Shown here: positions 9,506 through 19,651 of the stretch, piece after piece
Position numbering within the stretch: position 1 is the first letter of the stretch
How the letters are laid out: every line of letters starts with the position of its first letter
Assembly: GCF_029893345.1 (NCBI RefSeq)
Contig: NZ_JARXVE010000002.1
Location: 372,001 to 436,000, forward strand
Length of the DNA stretch: 64,000 nt
Source of the DNA: Mycolicibacterium frederiksbergense
GTDB taxonomy: Bacteria > Actinomycetota > Actinomycetes > Mycobacteriales > Mycobacteriaceae
Direction of reading: 5' to 3'
The notes under the pieces: model-generated
Told to the model about the DNA's origin: nothing
Database searches by the model: none
The model's input: the letters and a program-made list of their open reading frames with translations, nothing else
Program-made: the position numbers and the translations under genes

Positions 9506-9597
9506 AATTCGACAATAGGTTGCACTGCCGAACCGCTCACGAACTGTTGGTACCCCGTCACCCGATCTTGACCGTTCGCGGGCGACAATGGGAGGCG

Positions 9598-11640
9598 ATG
9601 GACTTTTACAGCGCCTACCACCAGGGGTTCGCGCGGGTTGCCGCCTGCACCCATCACACCGCAATGGCGGATCCGCCGGCCAACGCCGAATCGGTGCTCC
9701 GGCTGGCGCAGGCCTGCCATGACGACGGCGTCGCCGTCGCGGTGTTCCCCGAGCTGACCCTGTCGGGCTACTCGATCGACGACATCCTGCTGCAGGATGC
9801 GTTGCTGGAGTCGGTGCAAGAGGCCCTCGTGGAGATCGTCGCGGCCTCGGCGGTGCTGACCCCGGTGCTCGTCGTCGGCGCACCGCTGCGGCACCGGCAC
9901 CGGATCTACAACGCGGCGGTCGTCATCCACCGCGGTGCGGTGCTCGGCGTGGCGCCGAAGTCCTACCTGCCGACCTACCGGGAGTTCTACGAGCGTCGGC
10001 AGATGGCTGCGGGGGATGAGGTGCGCGGCACCATCCGGGTTGCTGGCGCCGAGGTGCCGTTCGGACCGGATCTGCTGTTCGCGGCGTCCGATCTGCCCGG
10101 GCTGGTGCTGCATGTCGAGATCTGTGAGGACATGTTCGTGCCGATCCCGCCGAGCGCGCAGGCCGCGCTGGCCGGTGCGACGGTGCTGGCCAATCTCTCG
10201 GGTAGCCCGATCACGGTCGGTCGTGCCGAGGACCGTCACCTGCTGGCCCGGTCGGCCTCGTCGCGGTGTCTGGCCGCTTATGTGTATGCCGCGGCCGGTG
10301 AAGGAGAGTCCAGCACCGATCTGGCCTGGGATGGCCAAACGATGATCTGGGAGAACGGCGTACTGCTCGCCGAGAGTGAACGCTTTCCGCGGGGGGAGCG
10401 GCGTTCGGTGGCCGATGTGGATCTGGAGCTGCTGCGCGCCGAGCGGCTGCGGATGGGCACCTTCGACGACAACGCCCGCCGCCACGCGGATGTGGTGGAT
10501 TCGTTCCGTCGCATCGAGTTCCAGCTCGATCCGCCGACCGGCGATATCGGGTTGCTGCGGGAGATCGAGAGGTTCCCGTTCGTGCCGTCGGATCCGGCAC
10601 GGCTGCAACAGGATTGCTACGAGGCGTACAGCATCCAGGTCTCGGGTCTGGAACAACGGCTGCGCGCCCTGAACTACCCCAAGGTGGTGATCGGGGTATC
10701 CGGCGGCCTGGATTCCACCCATGCCCTGATCGTCGCCGCACGCGCAATGGACCGGGAAAACCGGCCGCGCAGCGACATTCTGGCGTTCACGCTGCCCGGT
10801 TTCGCCACCGGCGATCGCACCAAGAACAACGCCATCCGGTTGAGTCGGGCGCTGGGCGTGACGTTCGAGGAGCTCGACATCAAGGCCACAGCCGAATTGA
10901 TGCTCTCCGAGATGGGGCATCCGTTCGGCCGCGGCGAGAAGGTCTACGACGTCACGTTCGAGAACGTGCAGGCCGGCCTGCGTACCGACTACCTGTTCCG
11001 GCTGGCCAACCAGCGTGGCGGCATCGTGCTCGGCACCGGCGACCTGTCCGAATTGGCGCTGGGCTGGTCGACCTACGGGGTGGGCGACCAGATGTCGCAC
11101 TACAACGTCAACGGCGGAGTGCCGAAAACCCTGATCCAGCACCTGATCCGGTGGGTGATCTCATCGGATCAGTTCGGCGGTGACGTTAACGAGGTGCTGC
11201 AGTCGGTGCTGGACACCGAGATCACCCCGGAGTTGGTCCCGACCGGGGAGGACGAGGAGATCCAGAGCAGCGAGGCCAAGGTGGGGCCCTATGTGCTGCA
11301 GGACTTTTCACTGTTCCAGGTGCTGCGCTGGGGGTTTCGTCCGTCCAAGGTGGCCTTCCTGGCCTGGCACGCCTGGCATGACGCGGCCCACGGCGACTGG
11401 CCGGCCGGGTTCCCCGAGGACAAGCGTCCGGCGTACTCGCTCAAGGAGATCCGGCACTGGCTGCAGGTGTTCGTGCAGCGCTTCTACTCGTTCTCGCAGT
11501 TCAAACGCTCGGCGCTGCCCAATGGGCCCAAGGTGTCGCACGGTGGTGCCTTGTCCCCGCGCGGCGACTGGCGGGCCCCGTCGGACATGTCCGCGCGGAT
11601 CTGGCTCGACGAGATCGAGCGCGAGGTGCCCGAGGCGTAG
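9598..11640 (+). CDS. nadE: Glutamine-dependent NAD(+) synthetase
   Basis: 680 aa, close to the 679 aa of M. tuberculosis NadE. It makes NAD from deamido-NAD with ammonia channelled from glutamine. The N-terminal nitrilase-type glutaminase has the Glu-Lys-Cys triad in [23 protein letters not shown] and [10 protein letters not shown] (Cys176). The synthetase domain has the ATP loop [11 protein letters not shown] and [12 protein letters not shown]. The ATG at 9598 matches the known mycobacterial N-terminus MxFYSAYxxGF. The 9506-9597 gap holds its promoter and that of the sirtuin, divergently. Confidence 0.97.
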   Translation: MDFYSAYHQGFARVAACTHHTAMADPPANAESVLRLAQACHDDGVAVAVFPELTLSGYSIDDILLQDALLESVQEALVEIVAASAVLTPVLVVGAPLRHRHRIYNAAVVIHRGAVLGVAPKSYLPTYREFYERRQMAAGDEVRGTIRVAGAEVPFGPDLLFAASDLPGLVLHVEICEDMFVPIPPSAQAALAGATVLANLSGSPITVGRAEDRHLLARSASSRCLAAYVYAAAGEGESSTDLAWDGQTMIWENGVLLAESERFPRGERRSVADVDLELLRAERLRMGTFDDNARRHADVVDSFRRIEFQLDPPTGDIGLLREIERFPFVPSDPARLQQDCYEAYSIQVSGLEQRLRALNYPKVVIGVSGGLDSTHALIVAARAMDRENRPRSDILAFTLPGFATGDRTKNNAIRLSRALGVTFEELDIKATAELMLSEMGHPFGRGEKVYDVTFENVQAGLRTDYLFRLANQRGGIVLGTGDLSELALGWSTYGVGDQMSHYNVNGGVPKTLIQHLIRWVISSDQFGGDVNEVLQSVLDTEITPELVPTGEDEEIQSSEAKVGPYVLQDFSLFQVLRWGFRPSKVAFLAWHAWHDAAHGDWPAGFPEDKRPAYSLKEIRHWLQVFVQRFYSFSQFKRSALPNGPKVSHGGALSPRGDWRAPSDMSARIWLDEIEREVPEA

Positions 11641-11656
11641 CCGGCTTACAGCCGGC
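11640..11656. terminator. Hairpin between convergent nadE and crotonase
   Basis: GCCGGC-TTACA-GCCGGC forms a 6-bp GC stem that starts on the last base of nadE and covers the stop codon of the opposing crotonase gene. Because GCCGGC is self-complementary, the structure works on both strands. The position suggests a compact bidirectional terminator. Confidence 0.45.
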
Positions 11657-12458
11657 CGTCGGCGCGCAGCTCCGGATGCACCCATTCCGGTGAACGCCGG
11701 GCCTTGAACGCCCGGAACCCCTCGGCGGCTTCCTCGCCGCTGTAGCTGGCCTTCATGCCGATCCGGTCGTAGAGCCCCATGTAGTTGTCCAGACTGGACT
11801 TGACCACGCCGCGCGCCCGCGGTGCGGTGCGGCAGCACTGGGCGAGCACTTCGCGTGCGCTGTCGAGCAATTCGTCGTGCGGCACGACCCGGGCCACCAT
11901 GCCCCAGTCGACGGCCTCCGCCGCGCTCAGCGTGCGCCCGGTGAACATCAGATCCCGGGTGCGCACCGGGCCGATCAGCCGGGCCAGCATCTGGCTGTAG
12001 TAGGTGTCGGCGATGCCGCGGTAGAGCTCGGGCACCCGGAACGTGGCGCGATCGCTGACCACGGCCATGTCGCTGCAGATCGCGATCTGCAGCCCACCGC
12101 CCTGACACAACCCGTTGACCGCGCTGACCACCGGCTTGACCGACTGGCGCAGGGTTTCGAACGGGGTCACATCCATCGACAGGGCCGCCCCGAAGCTCAT
12201 CCAATCGTCGACGCCGTTGCCGCCGCCGAGGTCGCCGCCCGGCGCGAACACATCGCCGGTGCCGGTGATCAGCAGACCGGCCAGCTCCGGGTCGGCCTCG
12301 ACATGGGTGACCGCATAGCGGATGCCGAAGTACATGGCCGGGGTCATCGCGTTGCGGGCCTCGGGCCGATCCAGGGTGACCACGCCGAACGGCCCCTGAC
12401 GGTCGAACTTGAGATACGGCGTGCCGAGCCAGTCGCCTTCGGGCGGTCGCGGTGTCAT
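11646..12458 (-). CDS. Crotonase (enoyl-CoA hydratase/isomerase) family protein
   Basis: 270 aa with the crotonase fold: FGVVTLDRPEARNAM, the oxyanion-hole segments TGTGDVFAPGGDLGG and GLCQGGGLQIAICSD, and RVPELYRGIAD. The glutamate corresponding to rat Glu144 appears to be Gln (GGGLQ), while the second catalytic Glu is kept in VPEL. It may therefore not be a classical hydratase. The ATG at 12458 is supported by a perfect TATAGT -10 element 7 nt upstream (leaderless), which rejects the longer open frame. The substrate is unknown. I do not recall it at this place in M. tuberculosis. Confidence 0.85.
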   Translation of the reverse strand: MTPRPPEGDWLGTPYLKFDRQGPFGVVTLDRPEARNAMTPAMYFGIRYAVTHVEADPELAGLLITGTGDVFAPGGDLGGGNGVDDWMSFGAALSMDVTPFETLRQSVKPVVSAVNGLCQGGGLQIAICSDMAVVSDRATFRVPELYRGIADTYYSQMLARLIGPVRTRDLMFTGRTLSAAEAVDWGMVARVVPHDELLDSAREVLAQCCRTAPRARGVVKSSLDNYMGLYDRIGMKASYSGEEAAEGFRAFKARRSPEWVHPELRADGRL

Positions 12459-12493
12459 ACCGGGGACTATAACGACAACGGTATCGGCTTCAG

Positions 12494-13372
12494 TTAGCCG
12501 TGTGGGTGCGTCAGCGCGGCGTCGATGTCGGCGGCTGTCGGCGCACAGTCGCCGGCGCCCTGCACCAAGGTGGCCAGCGCCCCGGCCGCGCACGCGCGCT
12601 GCAACGCCTGCTCATAGCCCAGGGTCCAGCCGGCGGCCAGCACACCGGCGAACACGTCACCGGCCCCGGTGGTGTCCACCGCCCGCACCATGGGCGCCGG
12701 AACGTCGAAGCGCTCGTCGTCGGCCAGATAACTCGCCCCCCGGGCACCGCGGGTGATGACCAGATGTCGTACGGGCCAGTGCCAATCCGCGGCCTCGGTC
12801 TCGTTGACCACCACCACGTCGACCATCCCGGACAGTGTCAACAGCTGGTGGGCGGCGGTGCCGCTCGGTGACGCGTTGAGCATGACCACCGCCCCGGCCG
12901 CCCGCGCCATTCGGGCCGCGGCGATGGCTGTCGTCGGCGGGATCTCCAGTTGCAGCAGGACCACGTCGGCGGTGCCGATCACGGCAGCGGCAGCCGGGCT
13001 ATCCACATTCAGCGCAGCATTGGACCCCGGCGCCACCACGATGCTGTTCTCGCCGGCGGCGTCCACCACGATCACCGCCGACCCACTGGGACCGGGCACG
13101 CTCACCACTGCGTCCTGATTCACCCGGTTCGCCCGTAGGTGCGCGCGCAGGCCGGCAGCGGCGTCGTCCTCGCCGACCGCGGCCACCAGGGCGACCTCGG
13201 CACCGGCCCGTGCGGCCGCCACGGCCTGGTTGCCGCCCTTGCCACCGGGCGCAGATGACAGCGACGACGCGAGCACGGTCTGTCCGGGACGCGGCAACGA
13301 CGCCACGGTGAACGTGAGGTCGGCGTTGATGCTCCCGACGACGCAAACCCGCGCAGCGGCCATAGCTGACAA
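12494..13372 (-). CDS. rbsK: Ribokinase-like PfkB family sugar kinase
   Basis: 292 aa. The N-terminus VCVVGSINADLTF and GGKGGNQAVAAARAG form the first PfkB signature; DTTGAGDVFAGVLAAGW holds the catalytic Asp and anion hole. A serine-rich substrate loop (SLSSAPGGKGG) resembles ribokinase. It would phosphorylate ribose to ribose 5-phosphate. No ribose transporter is next to it, so the sugar is inferred from similarity and from rbsK (Rv2436) at the matching place in M. tuberculosis. It runs divergently from proA. The short gap to the crotonase (35 nt) may allow co-transcription. Confidence 0.85.
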   Translation of the reverse strand: MSAMAAARVCVVGSINADLTFTVASLPRPGQTVLASSLSSAPGGKGGNQAVAAARAGAEVALVAAVGEDDAAAGLRAHLRANRVNQDAVVSVPGPSGSAVIVVDAAGENSIVVAPGSNAALNVDSPAAAAVIGTADVVLLQLEIPPTTAIAAARMARAAGAVVMLNASPSGTAAHQLLTLSGMVDVVVVNETEAADWHWPVRHLVITRGARGASYLADDERFDVPAPMVRAVDTTGAGDVFAGVLAAGWTLGYEQALQRACAAGALATLVQGAGDCAPTAADIDAALTHPHG

Positions 13373-13424
13373 CGCTAGCTGTAGGCCCCGCCTGACACCT
13401 GTCGAAGGCCGTCAACAGGTCCGA

Positions 13425-13430
13425 TACGCT
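13425..13430 (+). promoter_or_regulatory. -10 element for leaderless proA mRNA
   Basis: TACGCT (TANNNT) is followed by 6 nt and the ATG of proA, so transcription would begin at or next to the start codon. No Shine-Dalgarno sequence is present. Confidence 0.5.
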
Positions 13431-13436
13431 GGCTAG

Positions 13437-14702
13437 ATGAGCGTTCAGACACAGTCGCCGACGACTGCGGCAGCCGAAGCCGACCTGCGCGAGCAGGTGC
13501 GTGAGGCCGCCCGGCGGGCGCGCATCGCCTCCCGCACGCTGGGCACGCTCAGCGCCGAGACGAAGAACCGCGCCCTGCATGCCGCCGCGGACAGCGTGCT
13601 GGCCAATGTCGACGACATTCTGGCCGCCAACGTCGCCGATCTCGACGCCGCGCGTGAGGCCGGGACGCCCGAGGCGATCCTGGATCGGCTGGCGCTCAAC
13701 CCGCAACGGGTCGATGGCATCGCCGCGGGATTGCGTCAGGTCGCCGGGCTGCCCGATCCGGTCGGCGAGGTGCTGCGCGGCCGCACCCTGCCCAACGGTC
13801 TGCAACTGCGTCAGCAGCGGGTGCCGCTGGGTGTGGTCGGCATGGTCTACGAGGGCCGGCCCAACGTCACGGTGGACGCATTCGGCCTCACCCTCAAGTC
13901 CGGCAACGCGGCACTGTTGCGGGGCAGTTCCTCGGCGGCCCGGTCCAATCAGGCACTGGTGACCGCGTTGCGCTCGGCGCTGGAATCGGTCGGGTTGCCG
14001 CTGGATGCCGTGCAGCTGCTGCCCAGCCATGACCGGGCCAGCGTCACCCATCTGATCCAGGCCCGCGGCCTGGTCGACGTGGTGATCCCGCGCGGTGGCG
14101 CCGGCCTGATCGAGGCGGTGGTGCGTGACGCGCAGGTGCCCACGATCGAGACCGGTGTCGGCAATTGCCATGTCTACGTTCACGAGTCGGCCGATATCGA
14201 CCTGGCCGAGAAGATCCTGCTGAACTCCAAGACGCGGCGTCCCAGCGTCTGCAATTCCGCCGAGACACTGCTGGTGGACAAGGCGCTGGAGGCCACCGCG
14301 CTACCCCGGCTGACCGCGGCGCTGCGTGAGGCCGGGGTCACCGTGCACGCCGACCCCACCGACGAGGAGCTGCACGCCGAGTTTCTCTCGATGGACATCG
14401 CCGTCGCTCTGGTAGATGGCGTCGACGGGGCGATCAGTCACATCAACGAATACGGCACCGGGCACACCGAGGCCATCGTGACGACGGATCTTGCTGCAGC
14501 CCAGCGCTTCACCGAACGGGTGGACGCGGCCGCGGTGATGGTGAACGCGTCCACCGCGTTCACCGACGGAGAGCAGTTCGGTTTCGGCGCCGAGATCGGC
14601 ATCTCCACCCAGAAGCTGCATGCCCGTGGACCGATGGGCTTGCCCGAACTGACCTCCACCAAGTGGATCGTGTGGGGAGAGGGTCAGACCCGTCCGGCCT
14701 AG
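13437..14702 (+). CDS. proA: Gamma-glutamyl phosphate reductase
   Basis: 421 aa. It reduces glutamyl 5-phosphate with NADPH, the second step of proline synthesis. The aldehyde-dehydrogenase-like fold shows [15 protein letters not shown], the nucleotide-binding [12 protein letters not shown], the catalytic cysteine in [12 protein letters not shown], and the C-terminal [19 protein letters not shown]. Length and both family signatures are standard. The start is set by the leaderless promoter upstream. The MoxR ATPase follows after 29 nt and is probably co-transcribed. Confidence 0.97.
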   Translation: MSVQTQSPTTAAAEADLREQVREAARRARIASRTLGTLSAETKNRALHAAADSVLANVDDILAANVADLDAAREAGTPEAILDRLALNPQRVDGIAAGLRQVAGLPDPVGEVLRGRTLPNGLQLRQQRVPLGVVGMVYEGRPNVTVDAFGLTLKSGNAALLRGSSSAARSNQALVTALRSALESVGLPLDAVQLLPSHDRASVTHLIQARGLVDVVIPRGGAGLIEAVVRDAQVPTIETGVGNCHVYVHESADIDLAEKILLNSKTRRPSVCNSAETLLVDKALEATALPRLTAALREAGVTVHADPTDEELHAEFLSMDIAVALVDGVDGAISHINEYGTGHTEAIVTTDLAAAQRFTERVDAAAVMVNASTAFTDGEQFGFGAEIGISTQKLHARGPMGLPELTSTKWIVWGEGQTRPA

Positions 14703-14731
14703 ACCGGACCCGATATAGACCAGGAGACCCC

Positions 14732-15622
14732 ATGAGCGTGCCCGCTCGCCCTGCGCCGTTGTTCGCCGACATCGACGATGTCGCCCGACGGCTGGCGGAG
14801 ACCGGCTACCTGCCCGATACCGCCACCGCGACAGCGGTTTTCCTCGCCGACCGGCTGGGCAAGCCGTTGCTGGTGGAGGGGCCGGCGGGGGTCGGCAAGA
14901 CCGAGCTGGCCCGTGCGGTGGCCCAGTCGACGGGCTCGGAGCTGGTGCGGTTGCAGTGCTACGAGGGCGTCGACGAGGCCCGCGCCCTCTACGAGTGGAA
15001 CCACGCCAAGCAGATCCTGCGGATCCAGGCCGGGCAGGCCGGCGGATCGGGAACCGACTGGGATCAGACCAAGGACGACGTGTTCAGCGAGGAATTCCTG
15101 CTGACCCGCCCGCTACTGACCGCGATCAAGCGCACCGATCCCACCGTGCTGCTGATCGACGAGACCGACAAGGCCGACATCGAAATCGAGGGTCTGCTGC
15201 TGGAAGTGCTGTCGGACTTCGCGGTGACCGTCCCCGAACTGGGCACGATCACCGCCGAGCGGCCGCCGTTCGTGGTGCTCACCTCCAACGCCACCCGTGA
15301 GCTCTCGGAGGCGCTCAAGCGCCGCTGCCTGTTCCTGCACATCGACTTCCCGGATGCCGATCTGGAGCGCCGCATCCTGCTGTCCCGGGTGCCCGAATTG
15401 CCCGAACACATCGCGACCGAGCTGGTGCGGATCATCGGGGTGCTGCGCGGGATGCAGCTCAGGAAACTGCCGTCGGTGGCCGAGACCATCGACTGGGGTC
15501 GCACCGTGTTGGCCCTGGGCCTGGACACCATCGACGACGCGATGATCGCCGCCACCCTCGGCGTGGTGCTCAAGCATCAGTCCGATCAGGTCAAGGCGGC
15601 CGGCGAGCTCAGGCTGAATTGA
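14732..15622 (+). CDS. MoxR-family AAA+ ATPase
   Basis: 296 aa. Walker A GPAGVGKTELARAVAQ near residue 50, Walker B VLLIDETDKAD near 143, sensor 1 VLTSNATREL, and a sensor 2 region with LKRRCLFLHIDFPD. MoxR ATPases act as chaperones that mature metal- or cofactor-containing complexes, usually with a VWA partner. Here the partner gene overlaps its stop. The ATG follows CAGGAGACCC, a good ribosome site, and removes an extension that would overlap proA. The client of the pair (Rv2426c/Rv2425c in M. tuberculosis) is unknown. Confidence 0.92.
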   Translation: MSVPARPAPLFADIDDVARRLAETGYLPDTATATAVFLADRLGKPLLVEGPAGVGKTELARAVAQSTGSELVRLQCYEGVDEARALYEWNHAKQILRIQAGQAGGSGTDWDQTKDDVFSEEFLLTRPLLTAIKRTDPTVLLIDETDKADIEIEGLLLEVLSDFAVTVPELGTITAERPPFVVLTSNATRELSEALKRRCLFLHIDFPDADLERRILLSRVPELPEHIATELVRIIGVLRGMQLRKLPSVAETIDWGRTVLALGLDTIDDAMIAATLGVVLKHQSDQVKAAGELRLN

Positions 15623-17076
15623 TGGCATCCCGCCGGGTTCGACCGTCCCAGCCGCTGGCCCCCAACGGCCTGCCCGGGCATTTGGTCGAGTTCGTCGAAG
15701 CCCTTCGCGGGCAGGGAATCTCGGTCGGTCCGTCGGAGACCGTCGACGCCGGGCGGGTGATCACCGTGCTCGGGCTGGGCGATCGCGAAGCGCTGCGCGA
15801 GGGGATCGCGTGTGCGGTGCTGCGCCGAGCCGACCATCGCGACACCTACGACGCCATGTTCGACCTGTTCTTCCCGGCCGCGCTGGGTGCGCGCACCGTG
15901 CTCTCCGATGAAGCCGAGGACGACACCGACAACGAGGATCAGCCCCGGCTGCCGCCCGAGGACATCGAGGCGATGCGTGCGGCGCTGGTGCAGATGCTGG
16001 CCGACAACGAGGAGCTGGCCAACCTGGACGACCGGCTGGCGGCGATGATCGCCCGGATCGTCGAGGCCTACGGCCGATACAACTCCAGCCGCGGCCCGTC
16101 GTACTCGTCGTATCAGGCGCTCAAGGCGATGAGCCTGGACGATCTGGAGGGCCGGCTGCTCGCCGGGCTGCTGGCCCCCTACGGCGATGAACCCACGCCG
16201 ACCCAGGAGGAGATCGCCAAGGCGCTGGCCGCCCAGCGCATCGCCCAGTTGCGCAAGATGGTCGAGTCCGAGACCAAGCGGCGCACCGCCGAACAGCTGG
16301 GCCGCGACCACGTGCAGATGTACGGGGTGCCGCAGCTGGCCGAGAACGTCGAGTTCCTGCGTGCCTCCGGTGAGCAGCTGCGCCAGATGCGCAAGACGGT
16401 GGCCCCGCTGGCACGCACCATGGCCACCCGGCTGGCCGCGCGTCGGCGCCGGTCAAGGGCCGGGGAGATCGACATGCGCAAGACACTGCGCAAATCGATG
16501 TCCACCGGCGGGGTGCCGATCGACGTGGTGCTCAAGAAACCGCATCCGGCCCGCCCGGAACTGGTGGTGCTCTGCGATGTGTCCGGGTCGGTGGCCGGTT
16601 TCAGCCATTTCACCCTGATGCTGGTGTCGGCGCTGCGCCAGCAGTTCTCCAGAGTTCGGGTATTCGCCTTCATCGACACCACCGACGAGGTCACCGAGAT
16701 GTTCGGGCCGGAGTCCGATCTGGCGGTCGCGGTGCAGCGCATCACCCGCGAGGCCGGTGTCTACACCCGCGACGGACACTCCGACTACGGGCACGCCTTC
16801 GTGTCCTTCCTGGACAAGTACCCCAATGTGCTGTCCCCGCGCAGTTCGCTGCTGATTCTGGGCGACGGGCGCAACAACTACCGCAACCCCCAGGCCGAAC
16901 TGCTCGCGCACATGGTGTCGGCCAGCCGCCACGCGCACTGGCTCAACCCGGAGCCCAAGCATCTGTGGGGCAGCGGGGATTCTGCGGCGCCGAAATACCA
17001 GGAGATCATCCCGATGCACGAATGCCGCTCGGCCAAACAACTGGCCTCGGTGATCGACGGGCTGCTGCCGGTCTGA
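15622..17076 (+). CDS. VWA-domain protein, partner of the MoxR ATPase
   Basis: About 484 aa. The C-terminal VWA (CoxE-like) domain begins near residue 315 with VVLCDVSGSVAGFS, a DxSxS metal-ion adhesion motif, and continues with DGHSDYGHAF and LLILGDGRNNY. The N-terminal half is helical with an acidic patch at 92-106. ATG at 15622 or TTG one codon earlier are both possible, and both overlap the upstream stop, so translation is coupled. The pair probably works as an ATPase-adaptor machine on an unidentified client; there is no signal peptide. Confidence 0.9.
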   Translation: MASRRVRPSQPLAPNGLPGHLVEFVEALRGQGISVGPSETVDAGRVITVLGLGDREALREGIACAVLRRADHRDTYDAMFDLFFPAALGARTVLSDEAEDDTDNEDQPRLPPEDIEAMRAALVQMLADNEELANLDDRLAAMIARIVEAYGRYNSSRGPSYSSYQALKAMSLDDLEGRLLAGLLAPYGDEPTPTQEEIAKALAAQRIAQLRKMVESETKRRTAEQLGRDHVQMYGVPQLAENVEFLRASGEQLRQMRKTVAPLARTMATRLAARRRRSRAGEIDMRKTLRKSMSTGGVPIDVVLKKPHPARPELVVLCDVSGSVAGFSHFTLMLVSALRQQFSRVRVFAFIDTTDEVTEMFGPESDLAVAVQRITREAGVYTRDGHSDYGHAFVSFLDKYPNVLSPRSSLLILGDGRNNYRNPQAELLAHMVSASRHAHWLNPEPKHLWGSGDSAAPKYQEIIPMHECRSAKQLASVIDGLLPV

Positions 17077-17161
17077 GCCCGGGCATTGACGGGGGTTGTT
17101 CGCGCGGGTGCAAACGCCCGTCAACGCTGCCGTAAGCTGGCTGTTCGTGGCGTCTCGTGTG

Positions 17162-17827
17162 ATGAGCCCCTCGGGCGAAGAGCCTCGGGTGCGCAGGGTG
17201 GGCGTGATGGGTGGGACGTTCGATCCCATCCACAACGGGCACCTGGTCGCCGCCAGTGAGGTGGCCGACCTGTTCGACCTCGACGAGGTGGTGTTCGTCC
17301 CCACCGGTAAGCCCTGGCAGAAGCAGGACCGGCGGGTCAGCGCGGCCGAGGACCGGTACCTGATGACGGTGATCGCCACCGCGTCCAACCCGCGTTTCTC
17401 GGTCAGCCGGGTCGACATCGACCGGGGCGGGCCGACCTACACCAAGGACACCCTGCGCGACCTGCGCAACCTGAGCGCGGACACCGACCTGTATTTCATC
17501 ACCGGCGCCGATGCCTTGGCGTCGATCCTGTCCTGGCAGAACTGGGAGGACTTGTTTTCCATGGCGAGGTTCGTCGGCGTGAGCCGACCCGGGTACGAAC
17601 TGGACGGCGAACATATCGAGGCGGCGCTGCGTGAGTTGCCGCCGGACGCGTTGACGTTGGTCGAGGTGCCGGCGCTGGCCATTTCTTCGAGCGACTGCCG
17701 CAAGCGTGCCCAGGAGGACCGCCCGATCTGGTACCTGGTGCCCGACGGGGTGGTGCAATACGTCGCCAAACGTGGGCTGTACACCGCTGACCCGAGGAGC
17801 ACAAAAGATATGGAGCCGGTTCGATGA
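17162..17827 (+). CDS. nadD: Nicotinate-nucleotide adenylyltransferase
   Basis: 221 aa from the chosen ATG. It makes deamido-NAD from nicotinate mononucleotide and ATP, just before the NadE step encoded 6 kb away. Signatures: [15 protein letters not shown] (nucleotide loop with the HxGH motif), [17 protein letters not shown], and the C-terminal [12 protein letters not shown], a variant of ISSTxIR. GTG at 17147 in the same frame is an alternative start; neither has a clear ribosome site. The stop overlaps rsfS by 4 nt (ATGA). Confidence 0.93.
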   Translation: MSPSGEEPRVRRVGVMGGTFDPIHNGHLVAASEVADLFDLDEVVFVPTGKPWQKQDRRVSAAEDRYLMTVIATASNPRFSVSRVDIDRGGPTYTKDTLRDLRNLSADTDLYFITGADALASILSWQNWEDLFSMARFVGVSRPGYELDGEHIEAALRELPPDALTLVEVPALAISSSDCRKRAQEDRPIWYLVPDGVVQYVAKRGLYTADPRSTKDMEPVR

Positions 17828-18210
17828 GCGCTACCGCCGAGGCTGTCGCGATGGCGACAGTGGCCGCCCAGGCCGCAGCGGCCAAACTGGCCGATGACGT
17901 GGTGATCATCGATGTGTCCGGTCAATTGGTGATCACCGATTGCTTCGTGATCGCCTCGGCCTCCAACGAGCGCCAGGTCAACGCGATCGTCGACGAGGTC
18001 GAGGAAAAGATGCGGCTGGCGGGCTACAAGCCTGCGCGCCGTGAAGGCACCCGGGAGGGGCGCTGGACGCTACTCGACTATGTCGACGTGGTGGTGCACA
18101 TCCAGCATCAGGACGAGCGAGACTACTACTCCCTGGACCGGCTGTGGCGCGACTGCCCGACGGTGCCGGTCGACTTGGATTCGGTGGAATCGTCGGAGAC
18201 CCCCGAATGA
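17824..18210 (+). CDS. rsfS: Ribosome silencing factor RsfS
   Basis: 128 aa, the DUF143/Iojap family. It binds L14 on the 50S subunit and blocks subunit joining when nutrients are scarce. Conserved blocks include [40 protein letters not shown] and the aromatic YYSLDRLW. The ATG lies within the nadD stop, giving tight coupling. The nadD-rsfS-histidine phosphatase order is conserved in actinobacteria. Confidence 0.95.
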   Translation: MSATAEAVAMATVAAQAAAAKLADDVVIIDVSGQLVITDCFVIASASNERQVNAIVDEVEEKMRLAGYKPARREGTREGRWTLLDYVDVVVHIQHQDERDYYSLDRLWRDCPTVPVDLDSVESSETPE

Positions 18211-18217
18211 GGACGCG

Positions 18218-18898
18218 ATGAGGGTCCGGCGTCTGGTGCTGCTGCGCCACGGCCAGACCGAGTACAACGCGGACAGCCGGATGCAGGGTCAGCTCGACAC
18301 CCAGCTGACCGATCTGGGCCGCGAGCAGGCCGGCGCGGCCGCCGCCGTGCTGGCCAAGCGTCAGCCGCTGGTGATCGTGTCCTCGGACCTCAGGCGCGCT
18401 CTGGACACCGCGGTGACTCTCGGTGACCGTGCCGGGCTCGCGGTGCAGGTGGACAAACGGTTACGGGAGACGCATCTGGGGGACTGGCAGGGCCTGACCC
18501 ACGCCGAGGTGGACGCGGCGGCCCCGGGGGCGCGCCTGGCCTGGCGCGACGATGCACGGTGGGCGCCGCACGGCGGGGAGAGCCGGATCGATGTGGCCGA
18601 GCGCAGTATTCCGGTGGTTGCCGAACTGGTTGCCGGACAACCGGAATGGGGCTCGGATCGGGCCGGGGCAGGGGGAGACCGCCCCGTCGTTCTGGTCGCC
18701 CACGGTGGACTGATCGCGGCACTGACCGCCGGGCTGCTCGGTCTGCCGGTGGACAACTGGCCGGTTCTCGGCGGGATGGGCAACGCCAGCTGGGTTCAGC
18801 TGTCCGGGCATTCGGCGGACGATGCGGATTTCGACTCGATCCGCTGGCGGCTGGATGTGTGGAACGCCTCGGCGCAGGTGGCCAACGATGTCCTCTGA
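18218..18898 (+). CDS. gpgP: Glucosyl-3-phosphoglycerate phosphatase
   Basis: 226 aa, histidine phosphatase superfamily, with the catalytic motif [10 protein letters not shown] near residue 9 and the second histidine in [12 protein letters not shown]. In mycobacteria this ortholog (Rv2419c) dephosphorylates glucosyl-3-phosphoglycerate to glucosylglycerate, early in methylglucose lipopolysaccharide synthesis. The assignment rests on position next to octT and on size rather than on substrate residues. ATG 18218 follows GAGGACGCG, 8 nt after rsfS. The 3' end overlaps octT by 11 nt. Confidence 0.88.
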   Translation: MRVRRLVLLRHGQTEYNADSRMQGQLDTQLTDLGREQAGAAAAVLAKRQPLVIVSSDLRRALDTAVTLGDRAGLAVQVDKRLRETHLGDWQGLTHAEVDAAAPGARLAWRDDARWAPHGGESRIDVAERSIPVVAELVAGQPEWGSDRAGAGGDRPVVLVAHGGLIAALTAGLLGLPVDNWPVLGGMGNASWVQLSGHSADDADFDSIRWRLDVWNASAQVANDVL

Positions 18899-19649
18899 GC
18901 CCACCACCGAGCCTTCGGCCGGCCGCCGGCCGGTGCTGTTGGTCTTCGCCGATTCACTGTCGTATTTCGGCCCGACCGGTGGGCTGCCGTCTGACGACCC
19001 GCGGATCTGGCCCAACATCGTGGCCGAGCAGCTGGGCTGGGATGTGGAGCTCATCGGCCGGATCGGCTGGACCTGCCGGGACGTCTGGTGGGCCGCGACC
19101 CAGGATCCGCGGTCCTGGGCAGCATTGCCGCACGCCGGCGCGGTGATCTTTGCCACCAGTGGCATGGACTCGCTGCCCTCGCCGCTGCCGACCGCGCTGC
19201 GCGAGCTGATCCGCTATATCCGTCCGGCGTGGCTGCGGCGCTGGGCGCGTGACGGTTACGGCTGGGTCCAGCCCCGGTTGTCGCCGGTCTCCCGATCGGC
19301 GCTGCCACCGCATCTGACGGTCGAGTACCTGGAGATGACCCGCAACGCCATCGATTTCAACCGGCCCGGCATCCCGGTGGTGGCCTCATTGCCGTCGGTG
19401 CACATCGCCGATACGTACGGCAAGGCCCATCACGGGCGCGAACCGACGGTCAGGGCGATCACGGCCTGGGCCCAGGAGCACGATGTGACCCTGGTGGACC
19501 TCAAGGCCGCGGTGGCCGACGAGATACTCAGCGGGCGCGGCAATCCCGATGGCATCCACTGGAATTTCGAAGCCCACCGGGCGGTGGCCGAGTTGATGCT
19601 CAAGGGGCTGGCCACAGCCGGTGTGCCACAACAGAATTCCACGGACTGA
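18888..19649 (+). CDS. octT: Diglucosylglycerate octanoyltransferase (SGNH fold)
   Basis: 253 aa. The sequence begins [19 protein letters not shown], with the SGNH block I serine in ADSLS, and ends with [19 protein letters not shown], which holds the block V Asp and His. OctT (Rv2418c) transfers octanoate to diglucosylglycerate in methylglucose lipopolysaccharide synthesis. The 11-nt overlap with gpgP shows both belong to one pathway unit. The function is inferred from fold plus synteny; similar SGNH proteins elsewhere may act as esterases. Confidence 0.82.
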   Translation: MSSEPTTEPSAGRRPVLLVFADSLSYFGPTGGLPSDDPRIWPNIVAEQLGWDVELIGRIGWTCRDVWWAATQDPRSWAALPHAGAVIFATSGMDSLPSPLPTALRELIRYIRPAWLRRWARDGYGWVQPRLSPVSRSALPPHLTVEYLEMTRNAIDFNRPGIPVVASLPSVHIADTYGKAHHGREPTVRAITAWAQEHDVTLVDLKAAVADEILSGRGNPDGIHWNFEAHRAVAELMLKGLATAGVPQQNSTD

Positions 19650-19651
19650 CG

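Noticed and set aside
15622..17076. Magnesium chelatase (BchI/BchD) from the MoxR-VWA pair
   Set aside because: The proteins are of MoxR/CoxE type and no porphyrin-magnesium pathway genes are present.
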